From Pectobacterium actinidiae (GTDB lineage Bacteria; Pseudomonadota; Gammaproteobacteria; Enterobacterales; Enterobacteriaceae): 64,000 nt of DNA. Below the pieces are notes generated by a model. It searched no databases and had not been told where the DNA came from. It saw only the letters and a program-made list of their open reading frames with translations. The position numbers and the translations under genes are program-made. The stretch covers positions 124,001 to 188,000 of the forward strand of contig NZ_JRMH01000001.1 in assembly GCF_000803315.1 (NCBI RefSeq). The letters run 5' to 3'. Below, piece after piece: positions 9,572 through 19,479 of the stretch; within the stretch, counting starts at the first letter, position 1, and each line of letters begins with the position of its first letter.

Positions 9572-10579
9572 GTGAAGACGGCTGTCAGTAATACAACTCA
9601 ACAGGTGTTATCAACCTGGCAAAAAAAACGTGGCGCGTTCAGCGTATTTTCCCGTAGCGTGCTGGTTATCCTGCTGTGTACGGCGGGACTAAGTGGAAAT
9701 GCGTTTGCGGCCCCGGCAACGACGCCGTTGTCGACACAGAATGCAGCGCCAGCCGCTCAACCTGCTGCGTCGCCTTCCGCCCCTGTGACGACTGATGCAC
9801 AAGCCCCGACCTCTGCGCTTACGCTTCCTGCCAGTGCGGCACCGGGCACCAATAACCTGATGAAAACCGATTTATCCGTCTGGGGTATGTACCAGCACGC
9901 GGATGCCGTGGTGAAAACGGTGATGATCGGTTTGCTGCTGGCCTCCGTGATTACCTGGGCGATCTTCTTTAGTAAAAGCGTTGAGATGTCTGGCGCGAAA
10001 CGTCGCCTGCGCCGCGAGTATCTGGCGCTGGAACAGGCGAAAACGCTCGACGATGCGCTGGAAACGGCCGACGTATTCAAAGCAGGCAGCGTTGCACAGC
10101 AACTGTTGGTTGATGCGCAGAACGAACTGGAGCTTTCCGCACGTTCTGATGACAACAATGGGATTAAAGAGCGCACCGCGTTTCGTCTGGAGCGTCGCGT
10201 GGCGGCTACCGGACGTCACATGGGGCGTGGTAACGGCTATCTGGCAACGGTCGGTGCAGTTGCGCCGTTCGTGGGCTTGTTTGGTACGGTATGGGGCATC
10301 ATGAACAGCTTCATCGGTATCGCACAGACGCAAACGACTAATCTGGCGGTGGTCGCGCCGGGGATCGCAGAAGCCCTGCTGGCGACGGCGATTGGTCTGG
10401 TTGCCGCGATCCCTGCGGTTGTCATCTATAACGTCTTCGCACGTTCGATTGCCAGCTACAAAGCGATGGTCGGCGATGTGGCTGCACAGGTCTTGCTGCT
10501 GCAAAGTCGCGATCTCGATGTCGCTGCGAGCAACGATAACCGGGCGTCTTCAGCAGCGCATAAACTGCGGGTGGGTTAA
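9572..10579 (+). CDS. exbB: TonB-system energiser ExbB, long N-terminal form
   Basis: Inner-membrane proton-channel subunit that works with ExbD to energise TonB for siderophore, haem and vitamin B12 uptake. The C-terminal MotA/TolQ/ExbB domain is clear, with GYLATVGAVAPFVGLFGTVW and the pore helix EALLATAIGLVAAIPAVVIYN. At 335 aa it is about 90 residues longer than E. coli ExbB. The extra N-terminus has a signal-like segment (about 20-47, ending NAFA) and an Ala/Pro/Thr-rich periplasmic stretch (48-95), as in other long ExbB forms. GTG start at 9572 with GGAGG upstream. exbD starts three bases after the stop. Confidence 0.94.
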   Translation: MKTAVSNTTQQVLSTWQKKRGAFSVFSRSVLVILLCTAGLSGNAFAAPATTPLSTQNAAPAAQPAASPSAPVTTDAQAPTSALTLPASAAPGTNNLMKTDLSVWGMYQHADAVVKTVMIGLLLASVITWAIFFSKSVEMSGAKRRLRREYLALEQAKTLDDALETADVFKAGSVAQQLLVDAQNELELSARSDDNNGIKERTAFRLERRVAATGRHMGRGNGYLATVGAVAPFVGLFGTVWGIMNSFIGIAQTQTTNLAVVAPGIAEALLATAIGLVAAIPAVVIYNVFARSIASYKAMVGDVAAQVLLLQSRDLDVAASNDNRASSAAHKLRVG

Positions 10580-10582
10580 GTC

Positions 10583-11008
10583 ATGGCGATGCATTTGAAG
10601 GAGGACGTGAGTGATGACGGTGAAATGCATGATATTAACGTCACGCCGTTCATTGACGTCATGCTGGTTCTGCTGATTATCTTTATGGTGGCGGCCCCCT
10701 TGGCAACGGTAGATATTCGTGTCGATCTGCCAGCCTCATCGGCAGCACCGCAACCACGACCGGAAAAACCGCTCTATCTGACGGTAAAAGCGGATAAGCA
10801 AATGTTCCTGGGGGAAGAGGCGATTAATGAACAGTCTCTGGCTCAGGTACTGGATGCGAAAACCAGCGCCAATAAAGAAACGACTATCTTCTTTCAGGCA
10901 GATAAAAGCGTCGATTATGAAACCATCATGAGCGTGATGGATTCGCTGCGTAAAGCAGGCTACCTCAAGGTAGGTCTGGTCGGTGCGGAAACCGCTGCCG
11001 CTAAATAA
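10583..11008 (+). CDS. exbD: TonB-system energiser ExbD
   Basis: Partner of ExbB, 141 aa, with a short cytoplasmic tail, one membrane helix (about 22-42) and a periplasmic domain. The essential membrane aspartate is in VTPFIDVMLVLLIIFMVAAP. The stretch YETIMSVMDSLRKAGYLKVGLVG is typical of the periplasmic ExbD domain. It is transcribed with exbB, three bases downstream. Confidence 0.95.
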   Translation: MAMHLKEDVSDDGEMHDINVTPFIDVMLVLLIIFMVAAPLATVDIRVDLPASSAAPQPRPEKPLYLTVKADKQMFLGEEAINEQSLAQVLDAKTSANKETTIFFQADKSVDYETIMSVMDSLRKAGYLKVGLVGAETAAAK

Positions 11009-11030
11009 CGGCTGCGGTTGGTATTTCAAG

Positions 11031-11069
11031 AAGGAATGCAGGGGAAATTCAAGCCGCGTTCCTTTTTTT
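11031..11069 (+). terminator. exbD rho-independent terminator
   Basis: AAGGAATGC pairs with GCGTTCCTT (one mismatch) and is followed by a run of seven T, just downstream of exbD. Confidence 0.7.
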
Positions 11070-11088
11070 ACGTCTACAGGTTTATGTC

Positions 11089-11155
11089 TATACCCGAAAT
11101 AATGCGAGTTTCAGGACACAACATTAACGTGTTGAACAACGCAAAGTGTTAGCCT
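11089..11155. repeat. ERIC-like repeat end
   Basis: Begins TATACCCGAAATAATGCGAG and runs to the scrR stop. It matches the left end of the longer ERIC-like copy at 34262, including the TTTCAGGACA and GTTGAACAACGC stretches. Only one end of the element is present. Confidence 0.65.
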
Positions 11156-12173
11156 AGGTCCGTGAGTCAGGATGACGCCAGTGAATACGCGTCGGGATAT
11201 AGCGTTGATCTTCTTCAAGCAGCTGTTGTGCAATCAGGCTGGTTACCATCTCAAAGCTGCTGCGCGCGAGGTTTTCACAATCCTGCGCCACGGTATCGAT
11301 CTTCAGCGGTAAGCAATCAAACAGATAGTGATCGTCAAAGCAGCACAGTCGAATGCCGCTTTCCATCAGGTTATGCTGGTTCATATAACGCAACACACCT
11401 TCCATCAGGCCACAGGCGGCAACAAATAGCGCTTTTGGCGGACGACCCAGTGTTGCACACAGCTGAGCAAACATTTCATAACCCGCGCTGGGGTGATAGC
11501 TGCCGTGAATAATCCACTCCGGCTTGCAGTCGATGCCTGCGCGCGTTAGTCCAAGCTGGAAGCCTTCCAGACGGTGGCGAGTCGGGGAAATTCGCGGCTG
11601 GCCTCCAAGGAAATAGAACTCATCACGATGTTGGCGGGCGATACGCTCGACCATTTCCGCCGTGGATTCTACTGCTTCGGAAATGACCATCGGCAGTGTG
11701 GAGTCACCAATTACCCGGTCAAATTGTACGACGGGCAATTGCTGATTAATTTTCTGATATTCGACATCGCTTAACAGACTGGAAGCGACAATCAGGCCAT
11801 CGACCTGACGCTGCACCAGACTGTTGACCGCCATCATCTCCTGACTGGCGTTTTCGTCGGTGCAGGCAATCAGCAGCTGTAGCCCCGCTTCACGGCACAG
11901 CATTTCCAACTCGCGGGAAATCACGGCAAAGCCGTAGTTGGTCATTTCCGGCACGACCAGCCCCAGCGTGTTGCTGCGTGAGGAACGCAGCGAACGGGCG
12001 TGAATACTGGGCTGATAACGTTGTTCGTGCGCGACGGCTAAAATGCGGTCGCGAGTTTCATCAGAAACGCGAAACTCTTTGCTACGTCCGTTGAGCACCA
12101 GACTGGCGGTGGATTTTGATACACCGGCCAGCGCGGCGATGTCACTGATTGTTATGCGTTTAGTCGGTTTCAC
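11154..12173 (-). CDS. scrR: Sucrose operon repressor ScrR (LacI family)
   Basis: LacI/GalR-family repressor of 339 aa. The N-terminal helix-turn-helix (about 8-30: [20 protein letters not shown]) and hinge are followed by a periplasmic-binding-protein-like effector domain (about 65-330). In enterics ScrR represses the scr genes and is released by fructose or fructose-1-phosphate. It is the last gene of scrK-scrY-scrA-scrB-scrR, 30 bp after scrB. Candidate operators lie before scrY and before scrK. Confidence 0.93.
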   Translation of the reverse strand: MKPTKRITISDIAALAGVSKSTASLVLNGRSKEFRVSDETRDRILAVAHEQRYQPSIHARSLRSSRSNTLGLVVPEMTNYGFAVISRELEMLCREAGLQLLIACTDENASQEMMAVNSLVQRQVDGLIVASSLLSDVEYQKINQQLPVVQFDRVIGDSTLPMVISEAVESTAEMVERIARQHRDEFYFLGGQPRISPTRHRLEGFQLGLTRAGIDCKPEWIIHGSYHPSAGYEMFAQLCATLGRPPKALFVAACGLMEGVLRYMNQHNLMESGIRLCCFDDHYLFDCLPLKIDTVAQDCENLARSSFEMVTSLIAQQLLEEDQRYIPTRIHWRHPDSRT

Positions 12174-12203
12174 CGCGAGGTCTGCTATCAGAAAAAAGGG
12201 ACG

Positions 12204-13613
12204 TTATTCTATCACGCATGGCGCTAACAGCCAGTGCTGTAGCGTTAATCGCCCAGAACCGCTAAACGTCATGGTTGCCTCGCTTTCCGGGAAATAACGT
12301 GCAGACATCACGGCTTCGCCGTCGTTGATAAAAATTTCAATGCTTGAGCGATCGCACAGGATCTGCAATTGGCTCAGGTCACCGCGCCAGTAGCGATGCT
12401 CGGGCTCGCCGGTGCGACGGTTACGTCGGCTCAGCGTCACGCGTTCACCGTCCCAGCAGAGAACCAACTGGGAGGCGAAGTTGAGCTGGAATTCTCCCTC
12501 CACGGTGATGAGGATTTCCGCGCTGCTAGCGTGAACCGGAGACGCGTAATCTGCAGCACCATGCCAGGTGTAATGCCGTCTGCGCAGTTGTTGCAGTTCG
12601 CGTGCAGGACGTTGATAAACGCGATCGCCATGCAGCGTGAGTTCACGCGGACAGGTCATGGTATGGATCCAGCCATGTTCGATCGTGGGTTCAAAAAACT
12701 CATTGTCGTCAGGAATCGACATCCAGCCGAATAACAGGCGTCGCCCGTCTTCACTCAACGTCGTTTGCGGTGCGTAAAACTCAAAGCCGAGATCCAGCTC
12801 GTGGAAATCCTGATGAGGGTACGTGCCGTTTTCATAATTGAGTGAGCCAATGAAATAGCCCGCCTGGAAGGTGTTCAGGTAGCGTTCCTCCTCGGCGGGA
12901 ACCCCCTGTGGGCAGCAAATCAGTACGTCTTTGCCATCCAATGGGAACAAGTCTGGGCACTCCCACATGTAGCCAAAATCACCGAGTCCGCCCTGACGGG
13001 AACCTGCGATCTCGCCGAGCTTTTCCCACGCCAACAGATCGGCGGAACGGTAGAGCAGCACTTTTCCTTGTAGGTCGAGATCCTGTGCGCCTAGCACCAT
13101 GTACCAGTAGTCGTCATGACGCCATACTTTGGGGTCGCGAACGTGGCCAGTGTAGCCATCTGGCAGCGTCAGAACCGCTCCCAGTTTGTCATATTCACCG
13201 TTAGGATTCTCACGGGCGAGACACTGAAACGCGGTGCGTGAGCCATCATCGTATTTCACATTACCCGTGTACATCAGCATGATCGCACCCTGATCCACCA
13301 CGGCGGAACCGGAGTAACAGCCGTGACTTTCATAAGTCTCGCTTGGCACCAACGCGACGGGTTCATGCGCCCAGTTCACCAGATCGGCGGAACTCCAGTG
13401 CCCCCAGAATTTCGCTCCGTGGGCACAGGACAAAGGATTCCACTGATAAAACAGATGGTAACGCCCGTTATGATGAATAAATCCGTTCGGATCGTTCAGA
13501 AGACCTACGCACGGGGACAAATGCCATTCCGGGCGATACGGATCTTCCTGTTTCCGTGAGTAACCTGACATCAGGGCGTGCGCCATGCGCTTTAGTAAGT
13601 GGACTTCCTTCAT
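12204..13613 (-). CDS. scrB: Sucrose-6-phosphate hydrolase ScrB
   Basis: Cytoplasmic glycoside hydrolase family 32 invertase, 469 aa, that splits sucrose-6-phosphate into glucose-6-phosphate and fructose. The three acidic active-site motifs are present: NDPNG (about residue 41, nucleophile), RDP (in HVRDPKVW, transition-state stabiliser) and WECPD (acid/base). A C-terminal beta-sandwich follows. The ATG overlaps the scrA stop by one base (TAATG), which implies translational coupling. Confidence 0.96.
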   Translation of the reverse strand: MKEVHLLKRMAHALMSGYSRKQEDPYRPEWHLSPCVGLLNDPNGFIHHNGRYHLFYQWNPLSCAHGAKFWGHWSSADLVNWAHEPVALVPSETYESHGCYSGSAVVDQGAIMLMYTGNVKYDDGSRTAFQCLARENPNGEYDKLGAVLTLPDGYTGHVRDPKVWRHDDYWYMVLGAQDLDLQGKVLLYRSADLLAWEKLGEIAGSRQGGLGDFGYMWECPDLFPLDGKDVLICCPQGVPAEEERYLNTFQAGYFIGSLNYENGTYPHQDFHELDLGFEFYAPQTTLSEDGRRLLFGWMSIPDDNEFFEPTIEHGWIHTMTCPRELTLHGDRVYQRPARELQQLRRRHYTWHGAADYASPVHASSAEILITVEGEFQLNFASQLVLCWDGERVTLSRRNRRTGEPEHRYWRGDLSQLQILCDRSSIEIFINDGEAVMSARYFPESEATMTFSGSGRLTLQHWLLAPCVIE

Positions 13614-14983
13614 TATTCGCTATCCGTTTTATATTTCAGCAGTAAGGAAATGATAAAGGCGGCACCGAACGCAATTAACATCCCAATCAGGTAGTTAAGC
13701 ATCGATCCCCCTTGCACAATAGCCAGCCCCGGAAAACCGGTCAGCCCGACGGCCGTCATATTGACGTGATTGAATACGACCCACGCGCCACCGAGCGCAC
13801 CGCCTGCCAGTGCCGCCAGAAATGGTTTAATGAAGCGCAGGTTGATACCAAATATCGCGGCTTCTGTGATGCCCAGTAGGCAAGAAAGCCCGGCAGGAAC
13901 GGCAATCGCCCGGGTTTTGGCATCACGCGTTTTGAAGTACACCGCCAGACACGCGCCGCCCTGTGCCACGTTCGCCATCGCCCAAATGGGCAGCAGGAAG
14001 TTAACGCCGATATTCGGGTTGCCAAGCAGTCCGGCTTCAATCGCATGGAAGCTGTGGTGGACACCCGTGATCACGATGACGGAATAGAGGCCACCGAACA
14101 GTAAACCGGCCAGCCAGCCAGCGTGAGCAATCAAGGTGCTGAGAACCAAAGAAATGCCATCGCCCAGTGCCCGCCCGGCAGGCCCGATGAGCAGCATGGC
14201 GACAAACCCGGAAATGATGACCGTCAGGAACGGCGTGACGATGATGTCCAGCGCGTCCGGTACGACTTTACGCAGGCGCTTTTCCACGATGCTCATGAAC
14301 CAGACGGCGAGCAGGACCGGAAACACGGTGCCTTGATAGCCGATCATGGCGATGTCCATGCCGAAGAAATGCATGGTCTGGAAGCCCCCGGCGACGCCCC
14401 AGGCGTTGGTCAGCGCTGGGTGAGTCAGAATGCCGCCCAGCGTCGCACCCAGATAAGGGTTACCGCCGAATTCCCGCGCAGCGGTGAAACCGATCAGAAC
14501 AGGCAGGATAATAAATGCAGCGGAGCTGAACATATCCAGCATTACGAAGATCGCGCTGCTGGAATCGACCCAGCCGTAGGTCTTGATCATGCCGAGAAGC
14601 CCCATCAGCAGACCGGAAGCGATAATCGCTGGCATGATGGGGACGAAGATATTCGAGAGCAGGCGCGCCAGTCGTTGCAGCGGGTTCAGCTTTTTCGCCG
14701 CGATGGAAGCGGCTTCAGATTTACTTGATTCACTGATGCCTGCCGCTTTGATGAACTCGGCATACACTTTGTTAACCAGCCCGGTGCCGAAAATGATCTG
14801 CATTTGCCCGGCGTTTTGGAAGCAGCCTTTAACGCCGTCGACGTTCTCGATCGCTTTTTTGTCTGCCAGACTGTCGTCATTCAGCACCAGACGCAGGCGA
14901 GTCGCGCAGTGGGCTGCACTGGCGATATTCTCTTTTCCGCCGAGAAGGGGGATGAGCGCGGCGGCGGTTGTGTTGATATCCAT
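13613..14983 (-). CDS. scrA: PTS sucrose transporter EIIBC ScrA
   Basis: Sucrose-specific phosphotransferase EIIBC component, 456 aa, which imports sucrose as sucrose-6-phosphate and depends on an EIIA-Glc-type partner made elsewhere. The EIIB domain (about 1-85) has the phosphorylated cysteine in AAHCATRLRLVL. The EIIC membrane domain follows, with the GITEAAIFGINLRF motif. ATG at 14983 is chosen because GAGAGG precedes it and the length then equals other ScrA proteins; a frame extension to 15004 is less likely. It is 70 bp downstream of scrY. Confidence 0.96.
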   Translation of the reverse strand: MDINTTAAALIPLLGGKENIASAAHCATRLRLVLNDDSLADKKAIENVDGVKGCFQNAGQMQIIFGTGLVNKVYAEFIKAAGISESSKSEAASIAAKKLNPLQRLARLLSNIFVPIMPAIIASGLLMGLLGMIKTYGWVDSSSAIFVMLDMFSSAAFIILPVLIGFTAAREFGGNPYLGATLGGILTHPALTNAWGVAGGFQTMHFFGMDIAMIGYQGTVFPVLLAVWFMSIVEKRLRKVVPDALDIIVTPFLTVIISGFVAMLLIGPAGRALGDGISLVLSTLIAHAGWLAGLLFGGLYSVIVITGVHHSFHAIEAGLLGNPNIGVNFLLPIWAMANVAQGGACLAVYFKTRDAKTRAIAVPAGLSCLLGITEAAIFGINLRFIKPFLAALAGGALGGAWVVFNHVNMTAVGLTGFPGLAIVQGGSMLNYLIGMLIAFGAAFIISLLLKYKTDSE

Positions 14984-15053
14984 GTTATTCCTCTCGCTAT
15001 GCACTTTCTTTGGCGTCGATTAACGTGTAATCGACGCCAAGGTCAGGCCATTA

Positions 15054-16666
<1,613 letters not shown>

Positions 16667-16788
16667 ATGAGGAAAATAAAAGCCAGCAGAAGGGTTAGCA
16701 AGAAATTTCACTCGCCCGATTCTGTAACTGTGATCCTGACTACAAAACCGGGCGATAACCGTATTAAGCGGAGGGCTTTAGTGCTGGT

Positions 16789-17712
16789 TTACGGGAGGGC
16801 GTGCAACTGCTGTGCATAGGGGAGTGCGGTCATCGCGCCTTTTGCCGTGGTGGCCAGCGCACCGCACCGCTGTGCCTGCGCGATAATTGGGTCCCAACTA
16901 AGCGGCTGTGACAGGTCGTCATACTGTGCCAGACCGTGCAGCAAGCCAGCGACGAAAGCATCGCCTGCACCGGTAGTATCGACGGGCGTCACCAACGGCG
17001 CGGCAAAGTGTCGTAGCTGGTGGCGGTCGTGCAGCCAGACGCCTTCGCTACCCAGTGTTACCAGCAAGAGTTGGGTGGGATAGCGCTGCATAAACTGCTG
17101 AATCCCCGCTTCAACATCCGGTGTTGAACAGAGAAAAGCCAGTTCTTCACGCGATAGCTTCACTACGTCGGCCAGCATCAGCGCTTGTGTCAGACAGTCG
17201 CGCAGTTCCTCCTCGCTTTGCCAGAGGTCGTCACGGATATTCGGGTCGAAGCTGACCCGTCCCTGCGCAGCTTTCACCTTTCGCATCGCGTCAAATGCGG
17301 TACTGCGCGAGGGCTCTTGCGAGAGTGCGATCGAGCAGAGGTGCAGCCATTCTCTCTGGTTGAACACCGGCAGGTCTTCCGGTTGTAAAAATAGATCGGC
17401 ACTCGGGCGCACCATGAACGTGAAGGTGCGTTCCCCTGTTTCATCGAGGCTCACGACCACCGTTGAGGTTCGGTGGAGCCTGTCGTGTGCCATGTAGTGG
17501 GTATCGACGATTTCCTGTTCCAGCACCGTTTTTAGAAAATGGCCAAAAACATCGTCGCCGACGCGCCCCACAAAGGCGCTGTTTCCTCCCAGTCTGGCAA
17601 TGCCAACCGCAACATTGGCTGGCGCGCCGCCAGGGCATTTCAGATAGCGTTCCGTATCTTCCGGAATGAGATCGACAACCGCGTCGCCCATGACCCAAAT
17701 TCTGTTTGCCAT
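16789..17712 (-). CDS. scrK: Fructokinase ScrK
   Basis: PfkB-family sugar kinase of 307 aa that phosphorylates the fructose released by ScrB. The PfkB signature near the C-terminus has DTTGAGDAFVAG with the catalytic aspartate. The N-terminal substrate region has GGAPANVAVGIARLGG. It is the promoter-proximal gene of the scr cluster. About 200 bp with a second promoter/operator separates it from scrY, so scrK and scrYABR are probably two transcription units of one regulon. Confidence 0.95.
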   Translation of the reverse strand: MANRIWVMGDAVVDLIPEDTERYLKCPGGAPANVAVGIARLGGNSAFVGRVGDDVFGHFLKTVLEQEIVDTHYMAHDRLHRTSTVVVSLDETGERTFTFMVRPSADLFLQPEDLPVFNQREWLHLCSIALSQEPSRSTAFDAMRKVKAAQGRVSFDPNIRDDLWQSEEELRDCLTQALMLADVVKLSREELAFLCSTPDVEAGIQQFMQRYPTQLLLVTLGSEGVWLHDRHQLRHFAAPLVTPVDTTGAGDAFVAGLLHGLAQYDDLSQPLSWDPIIAQAQRCGALATTAKGAMTALPYAQQLHALP

Positions 17713-17755
17713 AACGTTACTCTTATGAATGATAATTAGACTGTTTGCTAAAATA

Positions 17756-17771
17756 GAAGAATCGGTTTAGC
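17756..17771. promoter_or_regulatory. ScrR operator candidate upstream of scrK
   Basis: GAAGAATCGGTTTAGC is the reverse complement of GCTAAACCGATTCTTC. It differs from the scrY site at only two of 16 positions. It sits 44 bp before the scrK start. Confidence 0.65.
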
Positions 17772-17972
17772 TAAGCAATACTCTTCACCACAGAGATGCA
17801 TCCACATCAATAAAACGCACATTCCCACATCGTGTTGGCGAAAATTTATGCGATAGTCATCGCGTTGCCACGCTCATAGGACTAAATAAAAGGGCTTACC
17901 ATCCGATAGTTATGGGGCGTGGCGAAATTAAGCCTGCAATCCAGCCGCAAAAAAGGACGAATGGAGAAGGAT

Positions 17973-18014
17973 ATGCATTACCCCACCTCTTTCCGGGTTT
18001 ATCCCGGTGCGTAA
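17973..18014 (+). CDS. Possible 13-codon leader peptide ahead of the bactofilin gene
   Basis: ATG at 17973 follows GGAGAAGG and encodes MHYPTSFRVYPGA before a TAA at 18012-18014. The stop overlaps the bactofilin GTG start at 18007 in another frame. A hairpin CCGGG-TTTAT-CCCGG (17993-18007) covers that GTG. Translation of the leader would open the hairpin and could couple expression. The coding status is inferred only from arrangement. Confidence 0.35.
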   Translation: MHYPTSFRVYPGA

Positions 18015-18735
18015 TTACAACCTGCTTTGGGGAATATGGGCGATATGGGCTTTATTGGTTCTCGTCTGGCTTATTGATATTTATAGCGAATTTCCCCTTC
18101 GATATTACGGTCAGGGAGTGGCTGTCGTACTCGCCACAAGTGCCACGATCGCATTTTTCTATACTGTTAAAAGGAATAACACGATGTTTTCATTCGATAA
18201 AAACAAAAAAGACGCAAAAGAACCGCAAGAGAGCAGTGAAATAAACAGCTCTCCCGCTATCAGCCCATCGAGCGAGTTGATTAATTCAGTGAACCCTGTG
18301 CGCGTGAAAAAAGACACCTTCATTTCTCAGGGGGCACGTATGACTGGCTCTCTGGCTGTGGATGGCAACATTACCGTGGAAGGCCGGATGGAAGGTGATG
18401 TGCAGTGTGATAACACGATTAAGGTGGAACACACCGGTCAGGTCAACGGCGAAATGAAATCGCAGCAGATCGTCATCAACGGTCGTGTTGAAGGGCGCAT
18501 CGCAGCCAGCGCCGTAGCCATTCTGGCGCAGGGAAAAGTATTCGGCGATATTTTCGCCGATGAGCTCTCTATCGAAAAAGGCGGCGTCTTCACCGGCCAA
18601 TCCCACCCGCTGACCCCGCCAACGCAGAGTCAGGAAAAACTGACCTACGTGGAAAAGAAAAAAGAGAAACCCGGTAAAGTCCCCGCAGAGCAAGAGAACG
18701 TCGTCGCGTTGACGAGCAATTTGCCGACGGCGTGA
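18007..18735 (+). CDS. Bactofilin-family protein with N-terminal membrane anchor
   Basis: Bactofilins polymerise without nucleotides and scaffold cell-envelope processes. The beta-helical bactofilin core (about residues 95-195) has repeated GxxxVDGNITVEGRMEGDV and INGRVEGRIAASAV turns. From the GTG at 18007 the protein has 242 aa with two membrane helices (about 8-27 and 34-52). A second in-frame ATG at 18184, eight bases after AAGGA, would give a 183-aa soluble form (MFSFDKNK). Both starts are credible, so two isoforms may be made. No other envelope genes adjoin it. Confidence 0.82.
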   Translation: MRNYNLLWGIWAIWALLVLVWLIDIYSEFPLRYYGQGVAVVLATSATIAFFYTVKRNNTMFSFDKNKKDAKEPQESSEINSSPAISPSSELINSVNPVRVKKDTFISQGARMTGSLAVDGNITVEGRMEGDVQCDNTIKVEHTGQVNGEMKSQQIVINGRVEGRIAASAVAILAQGKVFGDIFADELSIEKGGVFTGQSHPLTPPTQSQEKLTYVEKKKEKPGKVPAEQENVVALTSNLPTA

Positions 18736-18744
18736 TGTTCTCCC

Positions 18745-18788
18745 TTACATCTCTGGATGTAAGCTTAGTGTTCCCCGCGTCAGCGGGG
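18745..18788. terminator. Paired hairpins after the bactofilin gene
   Basis: TTACATC-tctg-GATGTAA (18745-18762) and CCCCGC-gtca-GCGGGG (18773-18788) are perfect stems. Neither has a strong T-run, so termination is only suggested. Confidence 0.4.
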
Positions 18789-18923
18789 GCAAATCCCGCT
18801 TTTGGCTGGCGCGATGGGGGATTGCGTGTCAGTATTAAAGCACGCTATTTTTTGCAGTCACCGTAATGGTGGCGTGCTATGCCAATGATTTTTGTCTTCC
18901 ATACGTTACCGTAAGGAGGTGAT

Positions 18924-19382
18924 ATGAAAGTTGAAGCCGCAGAGTCGTCCGTCTTTGCCAGCCAGCAGGTGATGGCGAAGCGTTCGACAGAGCATGCAGA
19001 GAAAGTGGCACTGTCCGAACAGCTTCAGTCTTATCAGGCGGGCAGCGGTGCCGTTCCTGCTGCCCAGACGACGCGGTATGATTTTACCCGCATCAGCCCT
19101 GCCGAACTGTATGAAACGGTCGAAGGCCTGGTCAGCAGTGGTCGGTTGGGGCGTGAGGATGGTTCCGCGCTGCTGGGTTTTGTGTCATCGCCGAGAGCTG
19201 AAGGGGGAAGTATTCCGCCTTCCAATGCGTTCCAGCCGATTAATGTTTTCGACACCATTCAGCAAGGTGTCGCTGGCGCATCATCCCGTAGCGAAGTGCA
19301 AAATACCGAAAGCTTGCAGCGTGCCGCCGAGGCGCTGAACCGCTTTCAGGGGCAGGTCTCCAGCATTAGCGTTTACGTCTAG
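18924..19382 (+). CDS. Protein of unknown function, 152 aa
   Basis: Not recognised. The protein is hydrophilic, rich in Ser, Ala, Gln and Glu, with no signal peptide or membrane helix. A central stretch TRISPAELYETVEGLVSSGRLG looks helical, and the protein ends ISVYV. The ribosome site TAAGGAGGTGAT just before the ATG is a perfect 12-base complement of the 16S rRNA 3' end, which argues strongly for a real and well-translated gene. A long leader (18736-18923) contains several hairpins, including AGCACGC / GCGTGCT. It stands alone between the bactofilin gene and a convergent decarboxylase. Confidence 0.8.
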   Translation: MKVEAAESSVFASQQVMAKRSTEHAEKVALSEQLQSYQAGSGAVPAAQTTRYDFTRISPAELYETVEGLVSSGRLGREDGSALLGFVSSPRAEGGSIPPSNAFQPINVFDTIQQGVAGASSRSEVQNTESLQRAAEALNRFQGQVSSISVYV

Positions 19383-19420
19383 CGCATGTTGGCACGCATA
19401 ATTGGATGACGTCCCCTTCT

Positions 19421-19450
19421 CTATCCCCGTGTTTACGGGGATAGTCGTTT
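19421..19450 (+). terminator. Hairpin after the 152-aa gene
   Basis: Perfect 10-bp stem CTATCCCCGT / ACGGGGATAG with a GTTT loop, followed by TCGTTTT. It lies between two convergent genes. Confidence 0.6.
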
Positions 19451-19479
19451 TATACCGCGCTCATCGCTCTAGGCTTCGT

